In this document: positions 18,933-28,447 of the stretch, piece after piece
Position numbering within the stretch: position 1 is the first letter of the stretch
How the letters are laid out: every line of letters starts with the position of its first letter
Source: Bacillus sp. Xin1
GTDB lineage: Bacteria > Bacillota > Bacilli > Bacillales > Bacillaceae_G
DNA length: 64,000 bases
Direction of reading: 5' to 3'
NCBI RefSeq assembly: GCF_013314535.1
Contig: NZ_JABUAE010000001.1
Span: 1-64,000 of the forward strand
Program-made: the position numbers and the translations under genes
Notes under the pieces: model-generated
The model's input: only the letters and a program-made list of their open reading frames with translations
What the model was told of the DNA's origin: nothing
The model's database searches: none

Positions 18933-20258
18933 ATGAAATCATCTTTAAAATTATCTGAGATATTTGCGATAAGTTTAATGTTATTTGCGTTATTCTTCGG
19001 TGCAGGTAATATGATTTTTCCGCCAGCATTAGGACAAAGTGCTGGAACAGATGTATGGATTGCATTGTTTGGTTTTGTGATTACAGGTGTAGGGCTGCCT
19101 TTACTGGGAGTTATCGCCATTGCTTTAAAAGGAGATATTAATAAACTCGCAGGTCGTGTTCATCCGTTATTTGCACTTGTTTTCATCGTTGCGATTTATT
19201 TATGCTTAGGTGTATTTGTTAGTGTACCCCGTACAGGAACTGTTGCTTATGAAATGGCCGTTGCACCATTTTTACCAAGTTCAGTGGCTAGTGCGGGATA
19301 TCCACTCGTTATGTTTACGTTTATTTTCTTTGCGGTTACTTTTTATCTAGCATTAAATCCTTCGAAACTAGTAGGGCGCATCGGGAAAGTATTAACGCCG
19401 ATTTTATTAGCCATTATTGCAGTGATTGTAGTGAAAGCATTAATTTCTCCAATAGGCGAGTTTGGTGCACCAACTGAAAATTATAAAGATCCGCTTTTTA
19501 AAGGATTTATTGATGGATATTTAACATTAGATGGATTGGCAGCACTTGTTTTCGGAAATGTAGTTATTAATACTTTAAAAGGACAAGGAATTACAAATAA
19601 GAAAAGTATTGCGAAAGTAACAATAATTGCAGGGATTATTGCAGCGCTTGGTTTACTGATTATTTACTTAGCACTTGCTTATCTTGGAGCTTCTAGTGTA
19701 TCGCTTGGTATGGGAGAGAACGGCGGTGTTATTTTAACAAACGTTGTACATCATTTATTCGGTAGTTACGGTACACTATTACTTGGCGTAGCAATTGCAG
19801 CGGCATGTTTAACAACTTCTGTTGGAATCGTCGCAGCTTGTGGAGAGTATTTCTCAGTATTACTACCAAAGCTTTCGTATCAAAAAGTTGTTTTCATCTT
19901 CTGCGCATTAGCATTTATGGTAGCAAACCTTGGTTTAACACAACTAAATGCATTAGCGTTACCAATTTTAATTGCAATCTATCCAATTGGAATCGTATTA
20001 ATCGTATTATCACTTATTGAAAATTACATTCGTATCCCACTAGCGATGTATGTGGGCGGAATTGTAGGAGCATTTGTTATTAGTTTCTTTGATGGTTTAA
20101 ATAATGCGCATATTCAAGTTGCAACATTAGCGCCGATTCTAGAAAAAGTTCCATTTTATAGTGTAGGGATTGGCTGGCTCGTTCCAGGATTGATCGGTAT
20201 GTTTGCTGGATATGTTGTTTCTGTTTTTCAGAAACAAGAAGTTGTTGTAGAGAAGTAG
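18933..20258 (+). CDS. brnQ: Branched-chain amino acid permease, BrnQ/BraB family
   Basis: The 441-residue cation-coupled transporter has about 12 membrane segments and the LIVCS family signature near the N-terminus (LFALFFGAGNMIFPPALG). Family members import Ile, Leu and Val. The T-box in front reads as threonine rather than a branched-chain codon; this may reflect a true substrate (threonine) or the threonine-to-isoleucine pathway. Shine-Dalgarno TAGGAGG. Single-gene operon with a terminator at 20319. Confidence 0.93.
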   Translation: MKSSLKLSEIFAISLMLFALFFGAGNMIFPPALGQSAGTDVWIALFGFVITGVGLPLLGVIAIALKGDINKLAGRVHPLFALVFIVAIYLCLGVFVSVPRTGTVAYEMAVAPFLPSSVASAGYPLVMFTFIFFAVTFYLALNPSKLVGRIGKVLTPILLAIIAVIVVKALISPIGEFGAPTENYKDPLFKGFIDGYLTLDGLAALVFGNVVINTLKGQGITNKKSIAKVTIIAGIIAALGLLIIYLALAYLGASSVSLGMGENGGVILTNVVHHLFGSYGTLLLGVAIAAACLTTSVGIVAACGEYFSVLLPKLSYQKVVFIFCALAFMVANLGLTQLNALALPILIAIYPIGIVLIVLSLIENYIRIPLAMYVGGIVGAFVISFFDGLNNAHIQVATLAPILEKVPFYSVGIGWLVPGLIGMFAGYVVSVFQKQEVVVEK

Positions 20259-20318
20259 TTAACAGTTGCGCTAGGTGACGAGCTTGTTGTACTCGCAAAG
20301 CAATAATATGGTATAGTG

Positions 20319-20349
20319 AAACGAGGCTGTTTTTTCGGTCTCGTTTTTT
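20319..20349 (+). terminator. Terminator of brnQ
   Basis: AAACGAG / CTCGTTT stem with a 14-nt loop and a T run. Confidence 0.7.
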
Positions 20350-20399
20350 AAATGCTTCCTATTAGATAGAAAGCATTCAAATGGAAAGGAAGACATTAC

Positions 20400-21599
20400 A
20401 TGCGATCAGAAGTAACTGTAAAGATAAAACCGAAATTTATAAAAGAAATTAAAAGTGGCTATCCACTTATTTTAAAAGATGCGATTCAAAACTTAAATGA
20501 TATACGTGAAGAGGGGGCAATCATCAAAATTATTGATGAGAAGAACCAATTTCTTGGTAAAGGCTATTATGGAAAGCAAAATAAAGGATATGGCTGGATT
20601 TTAACGAGAAAAGAAAAAGAGAACATTGACCAATCTTTTTTTGAAAGCAAAATAAAATCAGCGTTACATAAGAGAAAAAGTTTTTATAAATCAAATGATA
20701 CAACAGCATTCCGCGTCGTAAATGGTGAAGGTGATGGGCTTGGCGGTTTAATCATTGATTATTATGACGGTTTTTATGTAATAAACTGGTATAGCGAAGG
20801 AATCTATTCATTCAAAGAAGAGATCATTGGAGCTCTTCAAAAAGTAGCAAACTTTAAAGGAATCTACCAGAAGAAGCGTTTTGATACAAAAGGAAAGTAT
20901 ATTGAAGAAGATGACTTTGTAACTGGAGAACGTGGTGAGTTCCCAATCATCGTGAAAGAGAACGGTGTAAACTTTGCGGTGTATTTAAATGACGGAGCAA
21001 TGGTCGGCGTATTTTTAGATCAGCGTAACGTTAGAAAACAAATTCGTGATACGTATGCGAAAGGGAAAACAGTGTTAAATATGTTTTCTTACACAGGTGC
21101 TTTCTCTGTGTTTGCAGCACTTGGCGGAGCAACAAAAACAACTAGTGTTGACCTTGCAAACCGTAGCTTAAGTAAAACAATTGAACAATTTAACGTAAAT
21201 GGCATCGACTATGAAGCGCAAGATATTATCGTAGAAGATGTATTCCATTACTTTAAATATGCAGCGAAGAAACAAATGAAATTCGATATGGTCGTATTAG
21301 ATCCTCCGAGCTTTGCACGATCTAAAAAATATACATTTAGTGCAGCGAAAGATTATAAGAACTTATTAAAAGAAACAATCGCTATTACAGAAGATAATGG
21401 TATTATTGTTGCTTCCACAAATTGCAGTACATTTGATATGAAGAAATTTAAAGGCTTTATCGACACAGCATTTAAAGAAATGAACGGGAAATATAAAATA
21501 TTAGAAGAACATTCACTGCCGGAAGATTTCCGCACAATTGATCAATTTAAAGAAGGCGACTATTTAAAAGTAGTCTTCATCAAAAAAATTAAAGGATAA
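20400..21599 (+). CDS. Class I SAM-dependent rRNA methyltransferase, RlmI/RlmK family
   Basis: The 399-residue protein has an N-terminal PUA-like RNA-binding domain (about 1-75; AIIKIIDEKNQFLGKGYYG), a middle domain with VNGEGDGLGGLIIDYYDG (about 101-118) and a Rossmann methyltransferase with MVGVFLDQR, VLNMFSYTGAFSVFAALGGA and VLDPPSFARSKK (the DPPSF catalytic motif). Such enzymes form 5-methylcytosine in 23S rRNA (RlmI, C1962 in E. coli). The precise target in Bacillus is inferred only. Confidence 0.88.
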   Translation: MRSEVTVKIKPKFIKEIKSGYPLILKDAIQNLNDIREEGAIIKIIDEKNQFLGKGYYGKQNKGYGWILTRKEKENIDQSFFESKIKSALHKRKSFYKSNDTTAFRVVNGEGDGLGGLIIDYYDGFYVINWYSEGIYSFKEEIIGALQKVANFKGIYQKKRFDTKGKYIEEDDFVTGERGEFPIIVKENGVNFAVYLNDGAMVGVFLDQRNVRKQIRDTYAKGKTVLNMFSYTGAFSVFAALGGATKTTSVDLANRSLSKTIEQFNVNGIDYEAQDIIVEDVFHYFKYAAKKQMKFDMVVLDPPSFARSKKYTFSAAKDYKNLLKETIAITEDNGIIVASTNCSTFDMKKFKGFIDTAFKEMNGKYKILEEHSLPEDFRTIDQFKEGDYLKVVFIKKIKG

Positions 21600-21655
21600 T
21601 CATAATATATCAGTGCAAATGTACTAGATATTTACTTGCAGACAAAAAACGATAG

Positions 21656-21693
21656 AAAAAAGGAGCTCAATTTCAAAGTGAGCTCCTTTTCTT
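21656..21693. terminator. Bidirectional terminator between convergent genes
   Basis: AAAAAAGGAGCTCA / TGAGCTCCTTTTCTT around ATTTCAAAG. It serves the methyltransferase gene from the left and ywbE from the right. Confidence 0.85.
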
Positions 21694-21886
21694 ATTGAAC
21701 AATATGCTGTACTCTACCGACTTGTCCATCTTGCAATCGCACTTTAATACCGTGCGGATGAGACGGTGAGTTTGTCAAAATGTCTTTTACAATTCCTCGA
21801 GTGAGTATACCAGTACGTTGATCTTTTTTTAAGACAATATCAACTTCAAGACCTGGTGAAATGTTTACTCGTTTTTGCCCGTTCAT
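21692..21886 (-). CDS. ywbE: YwbE family protein
   Basis: The 64-residue protein matches the YwbE family (DUF2196): GLEVDIVLKKDQRTGILTRGIVKDIL and HPHGIKVRLQDGQVGRVQ. These are small beta-rich proteins of unknown function. Its ATG follows directly on the stop codon of the upstream gene (TAA-ATG, no gap), so it is probably translated by coupling. Confidence 0.9.
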   Translation of the reverse strand: MNGQKRVNISPGLEVDIVLKKDQRTGILTRGIVKDILTNSPSHPHGIKVRLQDGQVGRVQHIVQ

Positions 21887-22060
21887 TTACACACCTGTAC
21901 GTCTACGTTGATTGTTTGTTTTCTTCGTTTGTTGGTTTTGTAGTTTTTTCGTTGCTTGACTTTGGTTTTTCGCATTTGCGCCATTCCCATTTCCTTGCTT
22001 TTTCTTCGCAAGTTGCTCGCGCATTAAATCAGCTAAGCTTACTTTTTTATTTTCTGACAT
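21887..22060 (-). CDS. Small basic, Lys/Asn/Gln-rich protein
   Basis: The 57-residue product opens MSENKKVSLADLMREQLAKK and continues in a low-complexity Lys/Asn/Gln stretch ending NNQRRRTGV. It has a Shine-Dalgarno (AAGGAGA) and sits immediately before ywbE with zero spacing, so the two form a short operon. The composition suggests an RNA- or ribosome-associated peptide; this is inference only. Confidence 0.7.
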   Translation of the reverse strand: MSENKKVSLADLMREQLAKKKQGNGNGANAKNQSQATKKLQNQQTKKTNNQRRRTGV

Positions 22061-22230
22061 GGTAAGTCTCCTTTATATAAAGTGAATTTGTACATATTAG
22101 TAGTGAATTTTATCATATCATTGTTGGAGGAGGAAAGGAAGTTGGTTTGAAAATTCATATAATTCTTTTCCGTCTCCGGTAGTTACGATACAATGAAAAT
22201 GTTAATGAGTGTAAAAAAGGGGATGGAAAT

Positions 22231-22923
22231 ATGTCACATCATATTTTATTAGTTGAAGATGACGTCTCAATTCAAGAGATGGTTGAAACATATTTAGTAA
22301 AAGAAGGCTTTCAAGTTACAATCGCATCAGACGGAGAAGAAGGAGTTATCACATTTTTTAAAGGTTCATTTGATTTGATTATCCTTGATATTATGATGCC
22401 GAAGTTAGATGGTTTAGAGGTCGTCAGAATGATTCGCGAAAAAAGTGCGGTTCCAATTTTAATGATGTCAGCGAAAGATACGGATGTTGATAAGGCGGTT
22501 GGTTTAGGGCTTGGAGCGGATGACTATATTTGTAAGCCATTTTCTATGATTGAGCTGGCAGCGAGAGTTAAAGCTAGTATTCGAAGATCAACAAAATATT
22601 CAAATTCGCAGCAAAAAGAAGAAATTATTGAGATTGGTGATTTGAAAATTGATCCAATTAACTTTACTGTGCATAAACAAGATAAACAATTAAAACTTAC
22701 TTTAAAAGAGTTTGAGATTTTAAAACTGTTTGTGAAAAATCAAAATCGTGTATTTACAAAATCGCAAATTTATAACTTGATTTGGAATGAAGAATATTAT
22801 GGTGATGATAATGTAATTAATGTTCATATGAGAAGGTTGCGTGAAAAGATTGAAGATGATCCATCTCATCCAAAGTATATTAAAACACTATGGGGCATTG
22901 GCTATAAGCTGGAAGTGATATAG
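22231..22923 (+). CDS. Response regulator, OmpR/PhoB family
   Basis: The 230-residue regulator has a receiver domain (about 1-120) with the acidic pair EDD, phosphoacceptor Asp in LIILDIMMPKLDG (about 53) and the Lys in CKPFSM, and a winged-helix DNA-binding domain (about 130-228; LTLKEFEILKLFVKNQNRVF, DNVINVHMRRLREKI). It partners the kinase one base downstream. Together they probably control the ABC exporter genes that follow, as in bacitracin-type or lantibiotic-type detoxification modules. Confidence 0.93.
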   Translation: MSHHILLVEDDVSIQEMVETYLVKEGFQVTIASDGEEGVITFFKGSFDLIILDIMMPKLDGLEVVRMIREKSAVPILMMSAKDTDVDKAVGLGLGADDYICKPFSMIELAARVKASIRRSTKYSNSQQKEEIIEIGDLKIDPINFTVHKQDKQLKLTLKEFEILKLFVKNQNRVFTKSQIYNLIWNEEYYGDDNVINVHMRRLREKIEDDPSHPKYIKTLWGIGYKLEVI

Positions 22924-22924
22924 T

Positions 22925-23860
22925 ATGATCTTTCTGTTAACGATTGTTATTTTCATATTATTAGGTGCAATTTATTTTCAATATAGAATAGGAAAAAGCA
23001 AGAGTGCGAATGTACGTTATACATATGAAAAATTAGAGAATATTATAAAGCGGCAAACGGGTGAGAAATTATTAGTTGTGACGGATGATAAAGAACTGCA
23101 AAAGTTATTAGTAGCGATTAATCATTTATTAGATGCGAAACAAAAAACGAATGCTGATCATGTGAAGGTCGAGATTTCGATGAGAAAGATGCTTTCTAAT
23201 ATTTCACACGATTTAAAAACACCGCTTACTGTTATTCTTGGATATACAGAAATGTTAAATGTGGATAAAACGATAAATAAAGAAGAACAACAAATTTTGC
23301 TAGAAAAGGTACATTTAAAAACATTAGAAGTGATGGAACTCATTCATAAGTTCTTTGATTTGGCGAAATTAGAGTCTGGGGATAAAGCAATCGAAATGAC
23401 AAAGGTGAACATGAATGAAGTGTGCCGAGAGCGAATTTTATCGTTTTATGATTTATTGACGACGAAAGGATTTGAGGTGCATATCGATATACCGGAGAAA
23501 AATGTATACGCACTTGGAAATGCTGAAGTATTGGGACGAGTGCTAAACAATTTAATATCAAACGCGATTGCGTATGGATATGATGGTAGAACACTTGGTA
23601 TGACATTAAGAGATGATGATAGTTGTGTGTACGTTGATGTATGGGACAGGGGAAAAGGAATTGATGAATCTCATATTGATAAAGTATTTGAACGGATGTA
23701 CACGTTAGAAGATTCGAGGAACCGATTGTATCAAGGAAGTGGCCTTGGACTTACAATTACAAAGCGACTTGTAGAGGCTTTAGGGGGAGAAATTCATCTT
23801 TCTAGTAAGCCATATGAGAAAACGGTATTTACAATTGTACTGAAAAAAATGAAGTTTTAG
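22925..23860 (+). CDS. Sensor histidine kinase
   Basis: The 311-residue kinase has one N-terminal membrane segment (about 1-20), a short linker, HisKA with ISHDLKTPLTVILGYTEML (phosphoacceptor His about 97) and HATPase with NLISNAIAYG, VWDRGKGIDESHIDKVFERMY and GSGLGLTITKRLVEALGG. It has no large extracellular sensor, like the intramembrane-sensing kinases linked to ABC exporters. It starts two bases after the regulator stop and ends in a terminator at 23859. Confidence 0.93.
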   Translation: MIFLLTIVIFILLGAIYFQYRIGKSKSANVRYTYEKLENIIKRQTGEKLLVVTDDKELQKLLVAINHLLDAKQKTNADHVKVEISMRKMLSNISHDLKTPLTVILGYTEMLNVDKTINKEEQQILLEKVHLKTLEVMELIHKFFDLAKLESGDKAIEMTKVNMNEVCRERILSFYDLLTTKGFEVHIDIPEKNVYALGNAEVLGRVLNNLISNAIAYGYDGRTLGMTLRDDDSCVYVDVWDRGKGIDESHIDKVFERMYTLEDSRNRLYQGSGLGLTITKRLVEALGGEIHLSSKPYEKTVFTIVLKKMKF

Positions 23861-23892
23861 CTTGTAGAAACGGTGATTCTACAAGCTTTTTT
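23859..23892 (+). terminator. Terminator of the two-component operon
   Basis: AGCTTGTAGAA / TTCTACAAGCT stem with an ACGGTGA loop, then a T run. Confidence 0.85.
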
Positions 23893-23984
23893 GAACGTAA
23901 GGAATTTGTAAGGAATGGGTAAGAAAAAAGAGACTTTCATTGACTATGATAGAAATATAAGGTAATACGAAAGGGGAAAACAGT

Positions 23985-24908
23985 ATGGAATATATATTAA
24001 AAACAAACCAGTTAACAAAAGTGTTTCACGGAAAAGAAGTAATTTCCGGTGTTAATATGCATGTGAAAAAAGGTGAGATTTATGGATTTTTAGGACCAAA
24101 TGGTGCTGGTAAAACGACGATTATGAAGATGCTTACTAATTTAATAAAACCAACGAGCGGAGATATTGAAATTTTTGGTGAGAAGTTAACAGATACATCT
24201 TATGAAGTGTTAAAACGCATGGGAACGATTATTGAGTATCCTATTTTTTATGAAAAATTAACAGCTCAGGAAAATTTAAATCTCCATTGCGAATATATGG
24301 GTTACTACGATAAGAAAGGAATTGAGCATGCATTAGACCTTGTTAATTTACACAATGTGGAGAATAAAAAGGTAAAAGACTTTTCACTAGGGATGAAACA
24401 AAGGTTAGGAATTGCTAGAGCGATTTTGACAAAGCCCGAGTTATTAATTTTAGACGAACCAATCAATGGTCTAGATCCAATCGGCATTAGAGAATTGCGT
24501 GACCTATTTAAAATGCTTTGTAAAGAATACGGAATTACTCTATTAGTCTCTAGTCACATTTTAGGAGAAATGGAGCAAATGGCAGATACGATTGGTGTGA
24601 TTCAAAATGGAAAGTTGATAAAAGAAGTTTCCATGAAGAGTATTAATGGTAAGCAAACGGAGTATATTGAAATTCACGTTCAAGACGTGAAACGTGCAGC
24701 TTACGTTTTAGAAAATAAGCTTAGCATAACAAACTACAAAATGATGAGTGCAAATATCATTCGTGTGTATGAAATGACAGAGGCACAGCAGACGATTTCA
24801 AAAACATTAATTATGGATGATGTGGAAATTGAAAGTATAAATAAAAAGCAAAGCTCATTAGAAGAGTACTTCTTAAACCTTGTAAATGGAGAGGGAATCC
24901 ATGCTTAA
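23985..24908 (+). CDS. ABC transporter ATP-binding protein (BcrA/lantibiotic-export type)
   Basis: The 307-residue ATPase has Walker A GPNGAGKTT (about 38-46), ABC signature FSLGMKQRLGIARA, Walker B LLILDEPINGLDP and the H-loop SSHIL. The C-terminal 90 residues form the extension seen in BcrA-type exporters. It overlaps the first base codons of the following permease by 8 nt, so they form one translational unit. The substrate is unknown; antimicrobial peptide export is an inference from the linked two-component system. Confidence 0.9.
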   Translation: MEYILKTNQLTKVFHGKEVISGVNMHVKKGEIYGFLGPNGAGKTTIMKMLTNLIKPTSGDIEIFGEKLTDTSYEVLKRMGTIIEYPIFYEKLTAQENLNLHCEYMGYYDKKGIEHALDLVNLHNVENKKVKDFSLGMKQRLGIARAILTKPELLILDEPINGLDPIGIRELRDLFKMLCKEYGITLLVSSHILGEMEQMADTIGVIQNGKLIKEVSMKSINGKQTEYIEIHVQDVKRAAYVLENKLSITNYKMMSANIIRVYEMTEAQQTISKTLIMDDVEIESINKKQSSLEEYFLNLVNGEGIHA

Positions 24909-25579
24909 TTTAATGAGGCTTGAGCTTATGAAATTTAAATTGTGCCGACTATTAGAGGGGCACTCATTGCAATATGTATTGTTTCTATATTTATTCCAGT
25001 AATTATTTTTGATGGGGAACTTGATAGCTATGATAGTGCCTTTCAATTTATTGATCGTTTTTCTAGAGGAGTATTTATGATTTTCGGAGCAAGTTTAATT
25101 ACGAAATTTATTATTCAAGAGTTTCAAAATAAAACGATAACAGTCATGTTTATGTATCCGATTAATCGAAAAAAATGATGGTAGCAAAAATTCTTATCAT
25201 CATTCTGTTTACTTTATGCGCAATAATAATTTCAGATATCATCTTGTTTAGTTTCGTTTATATTTTAAATGTATATCATCCAGTAATCATGGAACCATTA
25301 ACGATGGCAATTCTAACTCAGAACGCAGCGGAATTATTAGTGAATGCTTTAGCATCAACAGGAATCAGTTTAATCCCACTTTACTTTGGAATGAAAAAGT
25401 ACTCAGTGCGGACAACATTTGTATCTGCAATTATTATTACGTGTTTATTTGCTTCTAGTTTGAATGGTGAAATTTCGTTATTCAGCTTTATTGTGATACC
25501 TATCATGATAGCGTTTGTTGGTCTATTTATTGCTTATATGACCATAAGAAAAATCGAACAAGTGGATTTGTTTAAATAA
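24901..25579 (+). pseudogene. ABC-2 permease, broken by two frameshifts
   Basis: The gene starts MLNLMRLELMKFKL at 24901, overlapping the ATPase, and runs into a frameshift near 24940. The next frame continues as a typical permease (about 24942-25178; FGASLITKFIIQEFQNKTITVMFMYPINRKK) and stops in a run of seven A; the third frame (25175-25579) continues MMVAKILIII. The sister gene at 27690 has eight A in the homologous place. Restoring one A there would join the second and third parts. About 230 codons overall, like its neighbours. Real decay or assembly error are both possible. Confidence 0.85.
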
Positions 25580-25627
25580 GAGCAAACAAGTACAGCAAAA
25601 AAATGTAGTAGATGGGGGAGAAGCACC

Positions 25628-26332
25628 ATGCTTAAATTGATGAAATTAGAATGGAAAAAACATCGCTTATCTCGTTATTTTAAAGGAGTAGCCATTTGCA
25701 TTATAGCAATTTTTGTTGCGGTCGGTCTCATGGCATGGGGTTCTAAAGTTGAGAGTGAGAGGATGTTTCCAGATTATGCAGGGTTCATGTCTTTAACAAA
25801 TATTTTTATTAGAACAACATTTATGATTTTTTCAGCTGTTATTTTATCACGTTTAATTATTGATGAATACAAAAATAAAACGATGCAATTATTATTTAGC
25901 TATCCATTACAACGAAAAAAATTAATGCAAGCTAAGTTAGCGATTGTCTTTGGATTTTGTTTTGGGAGTATCGTTATCTCTACTTTTATTATTAGCATGT
26001 TAACATTCTTCTTAAATCCAATGATAGGATTCTTTGAAGCACGTGTTGCTATGGATGAAATGATTGCTACAATTCCAGCTACCTTTATTAGTGCATTTAT
26101 GATGGCTGGAGTAAGTCTGATTCCTTTATATTTTGGTATGAGAAAAAAATCAACACCTACAACGATTACCTCGTCTATAATGATTGGATTATTGATTAAC
26201 TCAACTGTTTCTAATGGGGGAGGACAGATTAGTTTGTTTGACTTCATTGTAGTACCGATTGCGCTTTGTCTACTAGGTCTTGCAATTGGCTATCTGTCTT
26301 ATCATAAAGTGAACAAAATGGATGTGGCTTAA
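25628..26332 (+). CDS. ABC-2 type permease
   Basis: The 234-residue protein has six membrane segments and the family stretch SRLIIDEYKNKTMQLLFSYPLQRKKL, shared with the permeases at 24901 and 27690. It is probably a membrane subunit partnered by the ATPase at 23985. Shine-Dalgarno GGGGGAG. It remains intact while its two neighbours are frameshifted. Confidence 0.88.
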   Translation: MLKLMKLEWKKHRLSRYFKGVAICIIAIFVAVGLMAWGSKVESERMFPDYAGFMSLTNIFIRTTFMIFSAVILSRLIIDEYKNKTMQLLFSYPLQRKKLMQAKLAIVFGFCFGSIVISTFIISMLTFFLNPMIGFFEARVAMDEMIATIPATFISAFMMAGVSLIPLYFGMRKKSTPTTITSSIMIGLLINSTVSNGGGQISLFDFIVVPIALCLLGLAIGYLSYHKVNKMDVA

Positions 26333-26387
26333 ATACAGATACAATCTTGAATGAGATGTAGATTTAAAATGAACTGGGGAGTAAAAA

Positions 26388-27256
26388 ATGAAGAAAACGA
26401 TGTTAGCTTCTATTTTAATAGTTCTAGTTGCAGGAGTAGTTTTTAGTCTCAAGGAAGTAGGGGCAAAGAGTTTTGAAAAAGAAACTTCTTTTATAGTAGA
26501 TAGCGTAGAAGAAATAGAAATAAATAACGAAAATTGGGATGTTGCGATCAAAGGCGTAGAATCAAACAAAGTAGCAATCGCAGTTGAGGGAAAGCAGGAA
26601 GATAAGAAGAATGATCCTGTAACAATGAAAAAGGATGGAAAGAAAATTGTCGTGGATCAGAAAGAGCAAAAGGAAGGTTTTGCGGGAGGATTCAGTTTTG
26701 GAAAGAAAGGTACTATTTATATTTCCATCCCAAAAAATGGAGTAGATACGATTACATTGAATAATAGTTCTGGTGATATAAAAATGAATGATGTAACAAC
26801 TAAAAATATTGTATTTTCAAACGAATCTGGTGCTGAAAAGATTGAGGGGCTATCAGCAAAAAAAGGTGATTTTACATCAAAAAGTGGGGAACTAAGTTTG
26901 AAAAATAGTTCGTTACAGGAACTATCTGTAGCTTCTACTACTGGTGATAACTACCTTACAAATTAAGGAGCCCTAAGACAAAAGTTACTTCGACAGATGG
27001 TGAAGTATTGATTACAGAGACGATAGAAGGAAAGTCATTATTTGTAGAAACAAAATCAGGAGATATTGGGGTGTCTTATAAAGAAGCTCCAACTTCATTA
27101 CAGCTTGCTGCTAACAGCGACTCATCCGACATAGTAGTGAGTTTAAATGGATTTAAGAAAAGAACGAATACGGAAAAAACAAAAGAAGGTGTAATTGGTG
27201 ATGCATCAAATAAGGTGGAGCTTTTAAGCAAAAAAGGCACTATATATATCAAATAA
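26388..27256 (+). pseudogene. DUF4097-type envelope protein, frameshifted
   Basis: The first frame (26388-26966) has a signal or anchor segment (about 1-20) followed by beta-helix-like repeats (ITLNNSSGDIKMNDV, FSNESGAEKIEGL), as in DUF4097 adhesin-like proteins of ABC or two-component loci. The frame breaks near 26950 and resumes two bases out of phase as VTSTDGEVLITETIEG, ending at 27256. The middle frame reads TLQIKEP, so two single-base insertions (near 26950 and 26972) would explain it. Without them the product would be about 289 residues. Confidence 0.8.
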
Positions 27257-27279
27257 TAATCAGAAGAGGTGAATATATC

Positions 27280-27636
27280 ATGCAGAAAAAATCAACGCGT
27301 TCCGTCAGTGACGTATTGGCTATGCTTGGCTTTTACTGTACGACGGGATTGCTAAGCGTTATTGTCGTTCCAGTTTTGGCAACGATTGCGTACGGTTTTG
27401 GTTTTTGTACTGTACTTATATTAATTGCAGGTATTATTCGTTCCTTTGGAGTTACATGGGTACAAATGGATATTGGTCCTGGTTTATCAATCCCTCAGGA
27501 GTGGAGCATGGTTTATGCTCTGGTCATAGGTGGAATCGTGGGAAGCATCGCCTATTTTAGTTGGAAGTATCTTTGTATTTATTTGAATTTTTTATCGAGA
27601 AATTATCGTAAAGTATTACCAACGAATAAACAATAA
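27280..27636 (+). CDS. Small membrane protein of the ABC locus
   Basis: The 118-residue protein has three hydrophobic segments (about 14-35, 40-62, 85-108). It resembles the membrane part of DUF1700/HAAS-type proteins that often sit with DUF4097 genes, but I cannot assign it firmly. Shine-Dalgarno AGAGGTG. It lies between the DUF4097 gene and a permease. Confidence 0.65.
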   Translation: MQKKSTRSVSDVLAMLGFYCTTGLLSVIVVPVLATIAYGFGFCTVLILIAGIIRSFGVTWVQMDIGPGLSIPQEWSMVYALVIGGIVGSIAYFSWKYLCIYLNFLSRNYRKVLPTNKQ

Positions 27637-27689
27637 AATCAAACCGGTGGATTTTTAAAAATAAAATAGATGAACTAAGGGGGGATAAA

Positions 27690-28382
27690 ATGTTGCAACT
27701 TATAAAGCTAGAAATGAAGAAATTTAAGCTTGGGTGGTATATAAAAGGTGCGGTTATTGCAAATATAGTGATGGTTGCGATGTTATTTTTTGTAAGCTAT
27801 ATGTCACAGATTGAAGGGGATGTAGAACTAGGAAATCCTCAAGGAATTCTTTTAATGGCGAGTGCAATGGTGCGAGGAACGTTTATTGTCTTTGCTGGAG
27901 TATTAATTGCAAAACTAGTAATTGAAGAATATAAAAACAAAACAATATTACTCATGTTTTCGTATCCAATTAATCGAAAAAAAATCATTGCTAGTAAGTT
28001 ATTAATCACAGCAATGCTAACGTTTGTAACAGTTTTATTATCTAATATTTTTGTAATAGGTATCTTCTTTACATTGAATAGTTATATGTTAGTTATTCCG
28101 AATACAATAACGGTAGCTGAGTTGATTCAAGAAGGTATAAAAGTGATTCCTTTTGCTATTGCAGCTGCAGGAGCAGGGTTAATTCCATTATATTTTGGTA
28201 TGCGTAAATACTCTGTTCCAACAACAATTGTTTCTTCCTTATTTGTTGTGATGATTGCATGTCAAAGTCAGCCAGAATTCTCATTAGCAACTTTTCTACC
28301 ACTTCAATTAGCACTTGCGGCTATTGGTACTATAATTGCTTATTATGGAATTAGAAATATTGAGAAGGAAGATGCGTTATAA
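27690..28382 (+). CDS. ABC-2 type permease
   Basis: The 230-residue, six-span permease is paralogous to those at 24901 and 25628 (KLVIEEYKNKTILLMFSYPINRKKII, then LIPLYFGMRKYSVPTTIVSS). It is the last gene of the exporter locus; a terminator follows at 28407. Its intact frame gives the template that shows where the 24901 gene lost a base. Confidence 0.88.
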   Translation: MLQLIKLEMKKFKLGWYIKGAVIANIVMVAMLFFVSYMSQIEGDVELGNPQGILLMASAMVRGTFIVFAGVLIAKLVIEEYKNKTILLMFSYPINRKKIIASKLLITAMLTFVTVLLSNIFVIGIFFTLNSYMLVIPNTITVAELIQEGIKVIPFAIAAAGAGLIPLYFGMRKYSVPTTIVSSLFVVMIACQSQPEFSLATFLPLQLALAAIGTIIAYYGIRNIEKEDAL

Positions 28383-28406
28383 AGTTTCACATGAAACAAG
28401 TTACAG

Positions 28407-28442
28407 AAAAAGACAAGGTGCTCAAGTCGCCTTGTCTTTTTT
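28407..28442. terminator. Terminator between convergent genes
   Basis: AAAAAGACAAGG / CCTTGTCTTTTT stem, T run on the plus strand and A run on the left, so usable by both neighbours. Confidence 0.88.
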
Positions 28443-28447
28443 CGTTA

